This document shows, in pieces, positions 44,176 through 61,811 of a DNA stretch of 64,000 nt. The notes beneath the pieces were generated by a model, which saw nothing but the letters and a program-made list of their open reading frames with translations, did not search any database and was not told where the DNA came from. Position numbers and translations under genes: made by a program. The DNA lies in contig CM067538.1 in the NCBI GenBank assembly GCA_034509925.1, positions 523,501-587,500 on the forward strand, given 5' to 3'. The first letter of the stretch is position 1, and each line of letters starts with the position of its first letter. This DNA is from Hirudinaria manillensis. Lineage: Eukaryota > Annelida > Clitellata > Hirudinida > Hirudinidae.

Positions 44176-44573
44176 AAATTTCAGTTTTATATTTTATATA
44201 TTTTCGTTTGGAGTAGTTAATGAATAATAGTTAAAATGGCATTTGAAGTTTAAGTGTCCGTCAAACATGAGTAATGATTTCTGGAAGATCGTTTAAAAAA
44301 GTATCTTTGTAAAACAAACCCTCTTGGAAATATTATCAATATTATTTGCTACGGTTTCACTAGTTTTCTGACTTATTGTGATATCGTTCAAAAAATTAAA
44401 TTTGTTACTAAATAAAAATGATTGCACTTACTAATTAATTATTTTCTTTTTAATTTGATAAAACATCCTCCCTCATGAATATTTTAGTTCTTTCTTAACG
44501 GTGTCTAAGTAAAACCTTGTTTTGTTTTGAAAATTGTGCCTGAAGAAGTAAATTTAAAATACGTGTCACGATA

Positions 44574-46860
44574 ATGTCACAACAGTCATTAAACAAAGCC
44601 AATGGAGTTGCTGATAAGCCAGTTAAATCTGGGTAAAGTCGAAATTGTTAATTTTTCATGTTCTGTGTCGAGGAGTCTTTACTAAATATACTATACCTGC
44701 ATACTAAATAATTATTGCTTAAACCGTTAAACGTTTGCGATGGTCGATCTTAAAACGCTTGGCTCTTTTTGTTGAGTTTAAAAAATTGAATGGTTTTCAA
44801 CAAGATAATTTAACATTCCAGAAACTCTGAAAAATTAGGGCTGGATTTACCTCAGTCCCAGCTTTACAATATTAATAAATTAGTTATAATTTTAATTAGA
44901 CTAGATTGTATTTTTCTTTAAACATTTTTATGTGGTTAAATTTCACATCAGATCCATAAAAGTAGCTCCTGGTGCAATAATTCCTGTTGACTGTGAACTC
45001 AAAGGAGACATAACAATAGGCAAGATTCTTGTTTGTTCTCTCCAATGATTTGAAACCGAAGCAAAAAACATTCTCAACTAAAATTAATATTTAAACTCGA
45101 TTTTCATTTTTTTCATTTCTTTAATTAATTTCTTTCAGTTGCTTTGATACCTTAATAAACTCATAAACTCAAAAAAAAAAATTAAACTGTTCCGCCATAT
45201 TTATCCATCTATCGTCTGCACGTGCTCATACGTCGGTCTCTCACTCCAGGAAGCCGAACTATAGTTCACCCGAAGGCTCGCATAATCGCGGAGGCAGGAC
45301 CAATCATAATCGGGGAGTCGAATCTCATCGAGGAGAGAGTCGAGATTCTGAACGTGTGAGCGGACGTGACTCCGTCATTAGCATAATTTAATGATTATGC
45401 CATGTTAATTATCATCCATTATTCGTTGTGCTAATGATTATTCATTACCGACCGTATCATCCTCTTGTTGAAACCCTCCCTCTCCCAATAAATTAACATA
45501 ATTTAATAATTACCTGTAATTATTATTCATCCTCCCTCCCAGAAATCCTCCCAGTTCCGACGGCCAACAACAAAATCAGACGGTGATGATCATCGGCAAT
45601 CAGAACGTTTTCGAGGTCTCCTCGAGTTAGTCGTTCTTTTCTCCTTTCTGTCGATCGTTCTCAGACTCGTCTGCCGCACTTTGCGCCAGAATCGGAAGTC
45701 GAAAGTTGCTACTCGAGACTTTTGTTTTGTTTATTTTTGTTTTGCATCTTGCGACGCGTTATTTTTAGACGTTCACTTCTTTGAGTTTGAGAAATGGCGG
45801 CATTTGCCAAATATTTGCAGACGCATTGTAGGCAGCTTATGCTTTAAGTTTGAAGGCAGATCTTATGAGGTTAAAATGGCTGCTCGTAGATTGTTTTAGG
45901 TGACTTGCACCTCGTTTGTTCATTCATTCGTTCATTCATTTGTTCATTCATTCATTCATTTGTTCATTCATTCGTTCATTCATTCATTCATTCATTCGTT
46001 CATTCATTCGTTCATTCATTCGTTCGTTCATTCATTCATTCATTCATTCGTTCATTCATTTGTTCATTCATTCGTTCATTCATTCATTCATTTGTTCATT
46101 CATTTGTTCATTCATTCGTTCATTCATTCGTTCATTCATTTGTTCATTCATTCGTTCATTCATTCGTTCATTCATTCATTTTTCTTCTTTTGAACAGGAT
46201 GCGAGGCCCTCAACATCGGTGACAACAACATCATCGAATGCAAAGGTTGGCATCATCATCATCACCAGTCTTTGCAAGACTACGATCATAACCTCGCTAT
46301 AATGAATCATTCCCTATCAATTACACCTCGATTAATTAAAATTAGAGGTTAATCGACGATAATCTTTCCGGGGAATTATTACTTTAATCGTCACCCGATA
46401 ATTCGTTATACGTGTTAAACAAACCCGACGCCATCCCCTCGAATCCGCAGCCCACGTCGGTCGCAACATGGAGCTGAGCAACGGTTGCATCGTCGGTGCC
46501 ATGTGCTCCGTCAACACTGCCGAGAGACTTCCAGAGAACACGGTCATCTTCGGAGGAGACTGCAACAGGAGGATCCAGCAGGAGAGGCCGCCGGTGAGTC
46601 ATCGTGATCATCACCGTTGTCATCATAATCATCACCGTTGTCATCATGATCAACACCATTGTCATCGTAATCATCATAGTTGTCGTCATAATCACCATGG
46701 TTTTCATCGTAATTATGGCCATCAACGTCATCATAATTATAATAATAATCACCAGAATAATTATAATTAACAACAGCCCCAGTCACTGCAACTGGACTTC
46801 CTGACCAAGATCCTACCCAATTATCACCACCTCAGGAAGGCAGGAAGGGTGGCAAAGTGA
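44574..46860 (+). CDS. DCTN6: Dynactin subunit 6 (p27), 196 aa, seven exons
   Basis: Part of the pointed-end complex of dynactin, which links dynein to cargo. The fold is a left-handed beta helix of hexapeptide repeats. Exons: 44574-44632, 44952-45019, 45250-45355, 45543-45625, 46198-46245, 46451-46593, 46777-46860. Matches to the family run end to end: [90 protein letters not shown] and the closing [16 protein letters not shown]. Length is 196 aa against 190 in human. Intron 2 appears to use a GC donor (ATAG then GCAAGA at 45020), the commonest non-GT class. Intron 4 is mostly a (TTCA)n array that ends about 11 bp before the exon 5 acceptor. It is convergent with NSUN4. Confidence 0.95.
45917..46186. 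repeat. (TTCA/TTCG/TTTG)n array in DCTN6 intron 4
   Basis: About 270 bp of ATTC-type tetranucleotides with regularly placed CGTTC and TGTTC variants. It forms the pyrimidine-rich stretch immediately before the exon 5 acceptor at 46197. Confidence 0.95.
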
Positions 46861-47599
46861 GACCTCGAAGGTCGGATCGAACGGAAGAAGGAACGAAAGT
46901 GGCTTTCGGCAAATTATGTTAAATAGTCGTTCTGCGGTTGAGGTCCTCAAATATGATTGGTCGATGGTTAATATTTTATCTGCATATCTGCTTAAATTAT
47001 GAATATCACGTTTGAATCGAGAACGTATCTGGTGTTGCTGTCTTTCATTTGTCACCATCTGTTGCTCGAAACGGTTGGCGGAAACTTGTGACCACCGTCG
47101 AGGTGACTCGGTGCAGAGATTCCTTTGACTTATGACGGAAGTTGGATACCAAATTGATTGATGATCATTGGCTAAGAATTAAGTAAAAGTCAAACAAAAT
47201 TGGAATATTATGTTGGTTGATGTTATGTATAATTATAAAGGTCGTAGCAAAGCAAGGGTTAGCTATTTGTAATGGGTAATAAGTACTGGATTGAAAATGT
47301 AGTACTGACTACAAGTTTGGTTTCCCAACAAGTTCATATTACAATATGCATGAAACACTTCTCAATTAGTGAATGATCTCAGTTGTGCTCCTTGGATGTG
47401 AATTTATACAATTATGGGTCATCAAGTGCGGCGGGCATTTTACCTCTAAAAGATGGCAGACGTTAGAAGTAGAAAAGGTCACGGGGTTCTCAAAAATGTA
47501 TTGTCAGAAATATTCACGGAATCAAGATGCATTTTTAAAATATAAAATAAAACCATTTTAACTGGAACTGTCAAATAGTAAAAAAATAATGACAGACGC
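46861..47599. other. Convergent intergenic region DCTN6/NSUN4
   Basis: About 740 bp between the two stop codons. It should hold both 3' UTRs. I see no further gene and no striking repeat. Confidence 0.6.
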
Positions 47600-51009
<3,410 letters not shown>

Positions 51010-51575
51010 GTTTTGCGTTTTATACAAATTATCGGCGACGAGTGATGTTTACAAAGAGCAGATAAAATAACTCGTAATATTTTAACGTACTAACAACAAA
51101 TAGGTTAAGTTTCATTAAAAAGAAACTGTTGATTTCTAATCATATACCGCAAAACCCTCAATTCTTGAAATTTAAATTCTAATTCAACAAAAATTAATAA
51201 AAGATTATTAATCAAAACCGCTATGACCTCCATCACCTTCTCACCAAAACTATTCTCAGCCTTTATTAATGATTGATTAACGTTGATACGCATGTATAAA
51301 AGCCGTATTTTCTTCTGTCAATTCACGACACGTTTCAAACCTCACATTAACGTTGCTCAAAATCTTGAGACACGAAATTAATTTGAACTTTAAGGGCCAT
51401 TAAACTGCAACGACCATGTTGACAAATCTTTTTTTTTCTTTAAAATGAAAATCGAAGCAATTACGTTACAACTTGAAGAAGTTATTAACTGACATTTAAT
51501 TGGTTAGCATCCCTAAGCCAAAATACAAACGAAACTCAAGCAGTATTAAAAACAAATAAATGAAGTTAGTCATCC

Positions 51576-54500
51576 TCAAACGTATTCTGCCCACGGATTG
51601 TCTTCCAGGTATTTGTCGATGACTTCTTTCATGGCACAGTTCGGGATCAGCTGGTCAAAGGTCAGAGGTTGCCTGGTTATCGGGTCAAAATGGCCGACCC
51701 TCTGAAAAAGTTATGATGAGGAGATTGATCAGTGGAGACAATGATGGGACAATGAAGTGATAATGATTACTATCACCACACATCATCATTATCATAACTT
51801 CAGTGTCATCAACATTGAGCTTGCACTGTAAAGACACAAAAGCAAAACCAAAACCGTCGCTGTTATGAAAATCCATTATGGTCCACAAACTGATAACATC
51901 ATTACCAGGACCAACCCCATTATCATCCTCGTTGTCGTCGTCATCATGCTGTTCTGTCGTCGGATTGCATTGGAGAGAGCGACATCGATTTTGCAAAGCA
52001 ATTAATATGGAGAACAGAGTGGTTTATTTAATAACCAATCACATTCGATCCCATCCACGTCTAACATGATCATCATGATCATCGTCGTCGTCGTAATCAT
52101 CATCACAACCTGCAGGTGCTGTTCGATGTCTTTCCTGTCGTACGTGATTCCACTGGGCGTGATGACCGGATCCCTGACGAGTTCGAAGCTGATCTTCCCA
52201 CACAGGACGTCCGGAATGTCCCTGTTCTGTTCCGACAAATGAACAAAGGTTATTAATTATTCGGCGACCTTTGACCTCTGCCTCATCTCTCATTGGATGA
52301 TGATTAATGGCCTCGATGGTGGTTTCATTGTTTTTTTTTATCGTTAATCTGCGGAAAGTTTTCGGGTCCGCAAAAAACAATGGGCTTAAATAAAAAGCCG
52401 ATAACAACAACAACAATAATAATATAATAATAATATTAACAACAACAATATAATAATATTAACAACAACAACAATAATATAATAATATTAACAACAACAA
52501 TATAATAATAATGTTAACAACAACAACAATATTCTAATAATATTAACAACAATATAATAATATTAACAACAACAATAATGACAACAATGGCTGCCAAGAC
52601 ATGAAACAATGAACGTAGAGCGAGAATTGTTTACAACGTCCTTAATCACCTTCCTGGAATTTTCCGACTTCTTGAACAACTCCTCCAGTTTCTCCTGCAA
52701 GGACTCCTGAAAAGATCAAAAGTCATGACGATCATCATCATCATCATCATCATCATCATTCCCAATGCAAGCACCACAGATCACATTATAAACAAAACAA
52801 TATTGTTACTTAACACCACAATACTCATTATCATTACCATCGTCATCATCACCATCATCACCACCACCATCATCATCCTCATCACCGCCACCACCATCAT
52901 TATCATCATCATCACCACCACCATCATCATCATCATCATCCTCAAAAAGAATTAATCAATGACATAATGACTGCTCTTCTCCTCCAACCGTGTCCCCGTC
53001 AAGCCTTCCGTGTCCCTGCATAATCAAAACATCGTTAACATAAATTATGATAATTAACTTTCAAATCGTAAATAAACCTGCAAAAGTTTGATTGCAAGTT
53101 CATTAATATCGACATAAATATAAAATTATTGCTGCCAGTTAAATCAAAGTTATAAGTTTCAACAATAATTATAAATATAATATTACAGTCAATATTAATA
53201 ATTATAATAATTATAATTACATCATAATAACAATCTATCAATCCATCCCATCAAACTACTCAAAGATTAACAAATCCAAGCCAAGTTTTGAACTGATCAC
53301 CTTGAGGCCAAAATCCACAACTCAAGCTAAATTATTATAATATAATATATATATAATTATTGTTAACATCCAACAGACCTGTTCTTCTTTTCCACGATCA
53401 GTCGTTCGAGCAGCTGCCGCAGTTCATCGAGCGACCTAGATTCAGCTTCCTCTGCGGCCAATAGCTTCCTCTTCCTGGCCAATCGGAGCATGACCTGGAT
53501 GTCATCCCCGTGGCTCTGCTTCAGATTGGTCGAGAGGTCGCTAGCTGAATGTCAATATTTTTAAAGACTTTAACTCGCCGGGCCTCCGATAAAAAATGAC
53601 AAAGTTATTACAAAGGAGAAGTCATAATAATAATTAAGTAACTTTATCGTTAACTATTATAGTAAATAATATAATATAACAATTACTATATAATATATAT
53701 TATAATATATATATACTATATTATATATGTTATATTATATAGACTAATAATATCTATTAATACATATTATATACTATTATACTATCAGTTAACAATGACA
53801 GACTAAAGACCTTTAGAGAGGCATGCTATGGCTTCGTCAAACTGCCTCATCTCTAGCAAGGCATGACCCAGATAAAAGTGACCTTTGACTTGGTTTGGTT
53901 CCAGCTCAACTGCCAAGCGACAGTCTTGGCAGACGAGCTGCCAATGCCTGAGATTGATGTGGCAGAGTGCCCTGTTAGTGTAGAATGCTGCTATATTTGG
54001 ATTGAGCTCCTACAAAATACAAAATGGCCTTTGCCCTTACACAAGCTTATAAGATTTTGAAGTTTTGCCAAAACCTAGACTGTTGAAAATTTCATCTTTT
54101 CATAAACTCTTTCTTTTTTTCTTTACAATTGTTATGGTTAGAGTCATAATATTGTAAGGATTTATAACTACTAAAGTTTATTGCGGCAATATTAAGAATC
54201 TTTGGAAGGCAGATGTGATAACATGTTCTTATTAATAAACAGTTTCATTCTAAAGGCTCAAAAACTAAAGCTTAAAGCCTTTCGCAAGTGGCATCAAAGC
54301 AAAAGAAGCGAAGACAAAATTATTTTCAACGCTTTCTCCAAAAAACTCAAGAAAGTCATAGATGAACACCACGAAATCCAGGAAAGCAGGCTGGCACTGA
54401 CCGGCAATTTAGGACAGTTTTACCGCTTCATCAACAACAAACTTTCAGCACATAACCCAGTGCAAGAGTTAAAAGCCCAAGATGGACTCTACACATCAGA

Positions 54501-56710
54501 TCCAGATAAAATAGCAAATATTTTCAATAGATACTTTTGCAGTGTTTTCACAATCGATGATGGAATATGCCATACTATGTCTCCACGCACCAGCAAAAAA
54601 TTGATCAATTAATGTTCACTCCTGATCGCACATACCAGACACTCCGCAAGCTCAAACCGTCCCTCTCATCTGGTCCGGATGGAATCACTAACACTCTCCT
54701 CAGAAACTGCGCTGCTGGTCTCTGTTTGCCACTCTCCCATATCTTCAACTTCTCCTTCAATATGCACGAATTACCCCTTGATTGGAGATCTGCCCATGTA
54801 ACCCCCGTACACAAAAAAGGGGCCACTTCTGATCCTGGTAACTACCGACCAATATCGCTCACATCCTCCTGCTGTCGAGCAATGGAACGGATGATCAACA
54901 AAGACATCTTAAACTACCTTCAAGCTAACAACCTCATATCACCTGAACAGCATGGCTTTTTAAATTCCAGATCTACGTGCTCCAACCTGATTGAATGTAC
55001 ATATGATTGGTCGGCATCAATGAACCAGGGAACAGACATAATATACTTTGACTTTAGAAAAGCCTTCGACTCGGTGTCTCACCTAAAGCTACTATCTAAA
55101 CTTCAGGCCTATGGCATCTCAGGCAATCTACTTTTATGGCTTGAAGCTTTCTTATCCAACCGAACCCAGGCAGTAAAAATTAATGGCCACCTTTCCAATG
55201 AAATGGACGTGATTAGTGGCGTGCCTCAGGGGAGTGTGCTTGGACCTACACTTTTCCTTATATACATTAACGATGTTACCGATACGCTTAACGATAACTA
55301 CGTCAAATCAAAACTATTTGCTGACGATATCAAACTGTACTCAGCATCACCACTCACTCAAAGTTCCTCCCTGCAGTCTGCTATTAATAAGTTGGTGTCA
55401 TGGAGCAACAGGTGGCAACTACAGCTTGCTCCGGAGAAATGCATCCAAATCTCTGTCAGGTCAGCTCGTACCAGGACTCCACCCAGACATTATACAATTG
55501 CATCACAAACAGTACCTCTATTAGAAACTACCCGGGATCTCGGAGTCCTCATCGACGACAAACTTACTTACAAGGCACACATCAGCAATATTGTCCACAA
55601 AGCATTTGTGAGGTTACGTTTGATTTCCAAATGCTTTCGCACCAGGAACAAAAACATTTTAACCAAAGCATACTGCTCCTTCGTCCGGCCGATTCTCGAA
55701 TACTGCTCCCCAATATGGAACCCACACACCAAACAGCTTAAAACGAAAATAGAAAAGGTGCAAAAATATTTCACAAGAATGATTCCTGGTCTCAGAGCTC
55801 TGCCCTACCCTAACAGACTAAAACAACTCGGACTCAAAACACTCGAACATCGTCGCCTCATCTGTGACTTATGCCTATGCTACAAAATAATCCACGGCCA
55901 TACTATATGCAAGATTCCAGAGTTCCCTACATTTCTAGCTTCCAGAACCCGTGGTCATCCCCTTCGTCTACGCCAAGAGAAGTGTCTCACCAGTCACAGG
56001 CAGAACTTTTTCACCAACCGGATCATCAAGCCCTGGAACTCCTTACCCCTTGATATAATAAACTCCTCAACTTTATCCCGATTTAAATCCTGCATCTCGA
56101 CTACTGACTTTAACAAATACCTATCAATATAAGCTTGCTTCTGCACTTTATTTACGCACAATCTGCTGTACTTATTCAAATTTGTGTTAGTGGTCATTGG
56201 ATGACCCTTCAATTTGTTGAGAAATAAATAAATAAATAAATAAGTTTGTTCTATTCCCAATTCATTCTTTTATTATATAGCATTGATTAAGGTTACAACA
56301 GTAATATATACAGATTTTATAGTATTTAGTTAGGATTGAAGTACATTTATGTGATGTATTCACATTACAATCATGAATAAAATTGATTCATGCTTAGGGT
56401 TACATACAATTTATAAAAGTATGAATATGTGCTAATAGAAACAAATAAATATATACAATTCTTCATGTCAGTGTATGTGGTTGTACAGATCTTGCTTCGA
56501 TGGAATGATGCTTGAAAATTCAATTAAAACTAGGCTAAACTATTATCCAAATTGGCTACATGTACTAACAATGGCTCTTGTGTAGCAATTGACTGCCTCA
56601 TTGAAGTTTTTGGCAGCATAATGCTTATTTCCTTTCAATTTAAAGTCATTCGCCGTCATTAGCTGTTTGTTGCCAACAGATTTCTTTCTGGTTGCTTTAA
56701 CTGAACCCAT
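51576..56710 (-). CDS. STUB1: CHIP / STUB1 co-chaperone U-box E3 ligase, 285 aa, seven exons
   Basis: CHIP binds the EEVD tails of Hsp70 and Hsp90 through TPRs and ubiquitinates their clients through a C-terminal U-box. Exons in transcript order: 56710-56570, 54009-53811, 53544-53379, 53015-52964, 52706-52650, 52226-52110, 51701-51576. Phases match and give 285 aa against 303 in human. TPRs span about 20-125 ([47 protein letters not shown]). A charged helical hairpin follows (about 128-205). The U-box (about 208-281) reads [28 protein letters not shown] and [12 protein letters not shown]. The linker exons (52964-53015, 52650-52706) are the least conserved, and the donor after exon 4 (TATGTCATT) is weak. 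Intron 1 is 2.56 kb because a non-LTR retrotransposon sits in it, antisense to the gene. Confidence 0.94.
52398..52580. repeat. AAT/AAC compound repeat
   Basis: Irregular tandem blocks of AATAATATTAACAACAACAAT in STUB1 intron 5, with a unit of about 25-30 bp that varies in the number of AAC and AAT triplets. Confidence 0.8.
52733..52940. repeat. (ATC)n/(ACC)n trinucleotide tract
   Basis: CATCATCAT with CACCACC interruptions in STUB1 intron 4. Confidence 0.85.
54196..56246 (+). mobile_element. 5'-truncated non-LTR retrotransposon (CR1/Jockey-like reverse transcriptase)
   Basis: A reverse transcriptase of the CR1/Jockey-like group is readable in two frames: 54196-54612, then 54567-56132. A frameshift in the overlap means no intact ORF2. 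Motifs: [38 protein letters not shown] and the catalytic LFADDIKLY, followed by a thumb and Cys-containing C-terminal region ([15 protein letters not shown]). The endonuclease domain and ORF1 are missing at the 5' end. After the stop at 56132 there is a short 3' UTR and an (AAAT)n tail at about 56221-56243, typical of target-primed insertion. It lies within STUB1 intron 1, opposite in orientation to the host gene. Target-site duplications were not resolved. The copy is dead for retrotransposition but fairly young, with a long open RT frame. Confidence 0.9.
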
Positions 56711-57822
56711 TGAACATATGCTTAAACTGAGACATCGAGACAAGACAAAGCGCAAACTATCGACAAAACTTCAAGCTGATATCTTGTTTATGGTGCAAAT
56801 TATCCACGGTATGACTAATGGGCGAGCACATTTTAATTGGGGATTGCTATGCCATGTTTGCACTGTTGATTTTATTAGTTAAATTGGCTTTGGGTTTTAA
56901 TTGAAACTATATTTTAATATTTATGGTCATGCAAACATAATCCAAAAGTATTTGCGTAAGCGCCTACACCCAACAATAAGAACAATGGTTCCTGGTAATG
57001 TTTCATCATTCTGCATTTTGCGGACATCACACCAATGGAAGCTCCCAAAAACAGGTCATTCGTTTATGAAAATAATAAGTCAGGTGATTAGTGGATTGTT
57101 GATTTAACAACAATTAACATATGTCCACCTGGGACCCCACGCAATGTTTGCAAGTCTGTCATGAGAAATGACTTTCTGCTTATAAATAGAATTTGGGAAT
57201 TTGTTTTCAGTTTGTAGGAAATTCACCTTGGCTGTTTTTGTTTCTTGATTCTGTTGAACGGGTTCAACGGTTAAATATTGGCGGGGCTGCGAGTTTATGT
57301 TGTGAAATAGTCTCTCTTTTGAGAAGTTAAGATTCTTATTCTATCAAACTGGAAGTTGTTGTATTTTCTCATTATTCTGCTCTGAAACGAGATTCAAAAA
57401 TTGGATCATTTTCGACTCAAAGGAGCGACTTCTAAAGGTTTGCTTTGATGATTGAAAGACAAAAGCATTTACGAAGAATATGATATTTAATGGAGCACTT
57501 GATCTTGAAATTGGAATGTGATGAACTTTTACAAAGGTTAAAATAAACGTGTTACAGTTAACGCAGATCAACCTAATGTGTATATGAATGACACGAATAA
57601 CGAACTCGTGAGAACTGTCATTGGGAATTTTAAATCTGTTTATTATTTTATAATAGTTTCTTCCTTAAACTTTTCCTTCCTTAAATACGTTAACATCGAC
57701 ACCTTCCTGTACCAGTATTACCAAATAGTGCATTTTCGAGGCACATTTCAAGTATCACGAGCCATTGTAGCCAAAGTCGTGCCGGTGTTTAAATTAAAAG
57801 ACAACTTTAGTCAACCGAAGAA
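56711..57822. promoter_or_regulatory. Divergent intergenic region STUB1/CHAC
   Basis: The head-to-head ATGs are 1112 bp apart. It probably contains both promoters. Only short open frames are present, and I could not assign specific elements. Confidence 0.35.
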
Positions 57823-59425
57823 ATGACAGCAGAATCCGTTCTTCTAGAAAATCTATTAAAATCAGACAACTTGTGGGTATTTGGTTATGGGTCTCTTATA
57901 TGGAACCCAGGGTTTAAATATACCAATGACGTGATAGGATACGTCGAGGGCTTTTCCAGAAAATTTTGGCAAGGCAACACCACCCATCGCGGACGACCTG
58001 GAAAAGTGAGTTAGAATTTAATTTGGTAACGACGGACTCGCATTTTTATTCCTTTGTTTCTATTTTCATATTAATCGATATCGTTTTATTGTTAATTTTT
58101 GTATTCTTAAAATACCAAGTTTGTCTCGAAAGCATTGATATGAAACTTCTTCCTCAAGAAAAATATTTTTTGGCCTTGTTGTTGACTTCGATGCGCATTG
58201 CGATCAAAACAAGTTCATAAACAGCGTTCGGCCTCCTGATGCGTTCAACTTTCTATCGATAACTCATAACTTATCAAGCGCGGATGGCGGAGACAATGAG
58301 GAGTCTGACTGCTTTTATATAAGGCTTTCAGATCGCTAATTTTCGCATTCAATTTACTCCTATTGAAAGGATATTTTGTAATTTAAACAATTTCTGTATA
58401 TTTACAGCCAGGGCGGGTCGCAACACTGACAGAGGAAAAAGGGGTTGGTTAGCTTCTCACTTGCTAAAATTAAATCTATTAAATACTTTCTCCCCCGTTT
58501 AAGTGAGGAAACAGACACCCAATTTTAAACTATCAACAAAACCCCAAATAAAATAATTTTAAGCACTTTTCAATTCTCCTTTTGACAGACCAGAGTCTGG
58601 GGGAGAGCATTCCACATAACAGGTGCTGATCAAGTGGCTCACTGTTTGGAACATTTAGGCATCAGGGAATGTCTCCTAGGTGGCTACGAGATAAAAGTCA
58701 CAGATTTCAACCCCTACCAAGACCAAAAACATCCACAACACAGGCCACCAGGATGCAGATCAGAGTCCCCAGGTTACATCTTTTCCAAATCGCAAGACAG
58801 CTCCAAATCATCAAAAGAATCTCAGCGAATCAAAACTCTAACATTTATAGCCCTCCCTGAAAACAAGCTCTTTCTGGGTCCGGCAACCACCGCCGAAATG
58901 GCAGACTGTCTGCTCCGATCCGAGGGTCCGAACGGTAGAAATCTCGACTACATGCTGGGCATCCTTGAATTCCTAAAGTTTAAAGTTCCACAAGAAGAAC
59001 TCATCTTTGAAGAGGAAATTCTGCACATCGAGAAAGACATTTGGAATAGACTCCTAAAAGACGGCTTCGAAGCAGTGGCCGATTGCCGTGGCTTTTATCT
59101 CGAAACGAAAGCAGAACCGTACGATTCCGACCTCAACGAATCCAGAATCGGAAAGACCGAACGTATATTCAGTCCCCTGTTGGACAGCATCAGAAGGATA
59201 GAGATGAAGAGAACCACAAGGCACGGCGGTGGCATGGCAATTGTTGGAGATGGCCCAGATTTCCCAGAACCTCCTTCTCATACAAGAGATGCCTTAGATG
59301 ATGAATCTGAATCGGTTCTGTCCTCATCGCTCCCATCGATATCATCACTCGACAGTTTAGAAATCGATCGGATAGAAGACTTCTTGGAAAGTGTCGATGA
59401 CGACAGCGACTATGCTTCCTCCTGA
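57823..59425 (+). CDS. CHAC: ChaC-type gamma-glutamylcyclotransferase (glutathione-specific), 351 aa, three exons
   Basis: Enzymes of this family cleave glutathione to 5-oxoproline and Cys-Gly in the cytosol. Exons: 57823-58005, 58408-58443 (only 36 nt), 58589-59425, all phase 0. Family marks: [13 protein letters not shown] with the YGSL substrate-binding loop (22-25), [22 protein letters not shown], and RECLLGGYE, where E100 is the expected catalytic Glu. The core then continues with LFLGPA and GRNLDYMLG. The microexon encodes [12 protein letters not shown] and is needed for the core fold. Typical ChaC proteins are about 180-265 aa. This one adds a Lys/Ser/Gln-rich insert (about 117-154) and a 120-residue C-terminal tail (232-351) ending in Ser/Asp clusters. 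AATAAA is at 59651-59656. I cannot decide between CHAC1 and CHAC2 orthology. Confidence 0.92.
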
Positions 59426-59785
59426 TATCAATTCTTTCTTGGAAAACCAAGAAATCAATGACAGATGAAACACAATTATTTATAAAGACATGTCATTCAA
59501 ATGCGTTTTGCTGACCAATTTTGTATTTACTAAGTTTCTGGGCATTAATAATATGTAGTGGTCCACAACGACACTGAAACAATCTTCGGTGGCATTTATT
59601 ATGTTTTTGTTTTTTGTTCTGAGGAATTTAATTAGTTTTAGAAATGTGGTAATAAATTCTTCCGTGCTCGTAAAACTCTCTCCCTAGCACATAAAATATT
59701 TGAGAAAAAAAAAGGTGAAATGAATTCGGAATGATTATCCCGATTAGATTAAATCAATGTTCCATCTTGATTTCCTGAGCAAGCA

Positions 59786-59850
59786 ATGGCGGTTCTCAAG
59801 AGCAAATACGAACCGGATTATCCCCCGCTCGCCTCGAAGATGCGAAAGCC
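59786..59850 (+). CDS. Possible first coding exon of an unidentified gene (partial)
   Basis: An ATG in good context (AAGCAATGG) opens a 21-codon segment with a coding-like, mixed composition (LKSKYEPDYPPLASKMRK), followed at once by GTAAAC, a usable splice donor in phase 2. Without splicing the frame stops at the next codon. I could not find the next exon; a frame near 60407-60620 with a non-repetitive peptide is one candidate. This is weak evidence and may be chance. Confidence 0.25.
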
Positions 59851-61061
59851 GTAAACAGTTCTGGAATCGAACATTTTTGGAGACAATACGAAACTACTCC
59901 GCATTAAAAAAAAAGGTTTTATTTCTTTATTCTCGATGCTTTTGCCCCACTTTTAAACCAAATAGTTCGATTGTGTGCCCAAAGTAAACAGAGGCAGACG
60001 ATTATTCGCTGCGGCCGCAGAAAAATAAAACTTATAAGATTTTAAATTAATAATTCACGAATTGCTTGTTTGTTTTGTTTTCGTTTTTTAGAATTTACGA
60101 GTTTAAACTATTTATAGAATTAAAGTTCAACTTAATTGAAATAACAATTTACTTCATGACTCAAAAGTTTTATTTGACTAAGTTAGATTGTCGGTTTGTT
60201 TTCCAAAATTTTATCAAACATTTTGTTCCAAGCTAAAAAAATGTTCATCAATTCTTCTGAACCGAACTTGATCTTCAAATCCGTGTCAAAACCACATTTG
60301 GAAACTCAATGAGAAGAGACTAGACTTCCCTAGAGTTACTAAATTATTCTTGAAAAACCTAAAAAATAACTTCTTTTGAAGAATCCCTTGCTTCAATATT
60401 CTGTTCATGAAACGCTACTTCGCGAGACAACCTTTGAAAACAGGGAGCAGTTCTTGTAAATCCACAAAGTACATGCGCCAAGAATATGGAAATGGCGCAT
60501 TTATTCGACACTCCGACTCGTCACTCAAAACGGCTTATGATCCCATTTATATGGGGCTGGAAGACGTGGAAACATCGTTTCGTCCTTCAGTCTCCCCTCA
60601 AGACCAAGGGCAGCATCATCGTCGTCGTCGCCATCATCATCATCATCAGCAACAACAACAACAACAACAACAACGACGACGACAGCATTAGCAACGTTCA
60701 TCAGGTGCAAATTGACAACAGCACAAATTGAAGATTCGCGCTGGTTTTCCAAACCCAGGAATGGAGTTGTTATTGGAAGAGATGGGCCGAATGAATGAAC
60801 GAGTGTATGGGTGAATGAATGAATGAATGAATGAATGGATGGATGGGGGAGGATAAAGATGGCTATTCCAACGGATGCTACTGGTAGTATAACTTTGAAG
60901 ATGATGGTGATGATCGTAGCGGTGACGACAGCCGCGAGGGCGACGACGGCGACGACGGCGACGACGACGTCGACTTCGATGGAAGCAATTTTGTCGGATC
61001 GATGGCAGAATTGGTTGGAATGAAACTCAGAGCTGAGGGCAGATAACAGACGGATGAAAGA

Positions 61062-61811
<750 letters not shown>
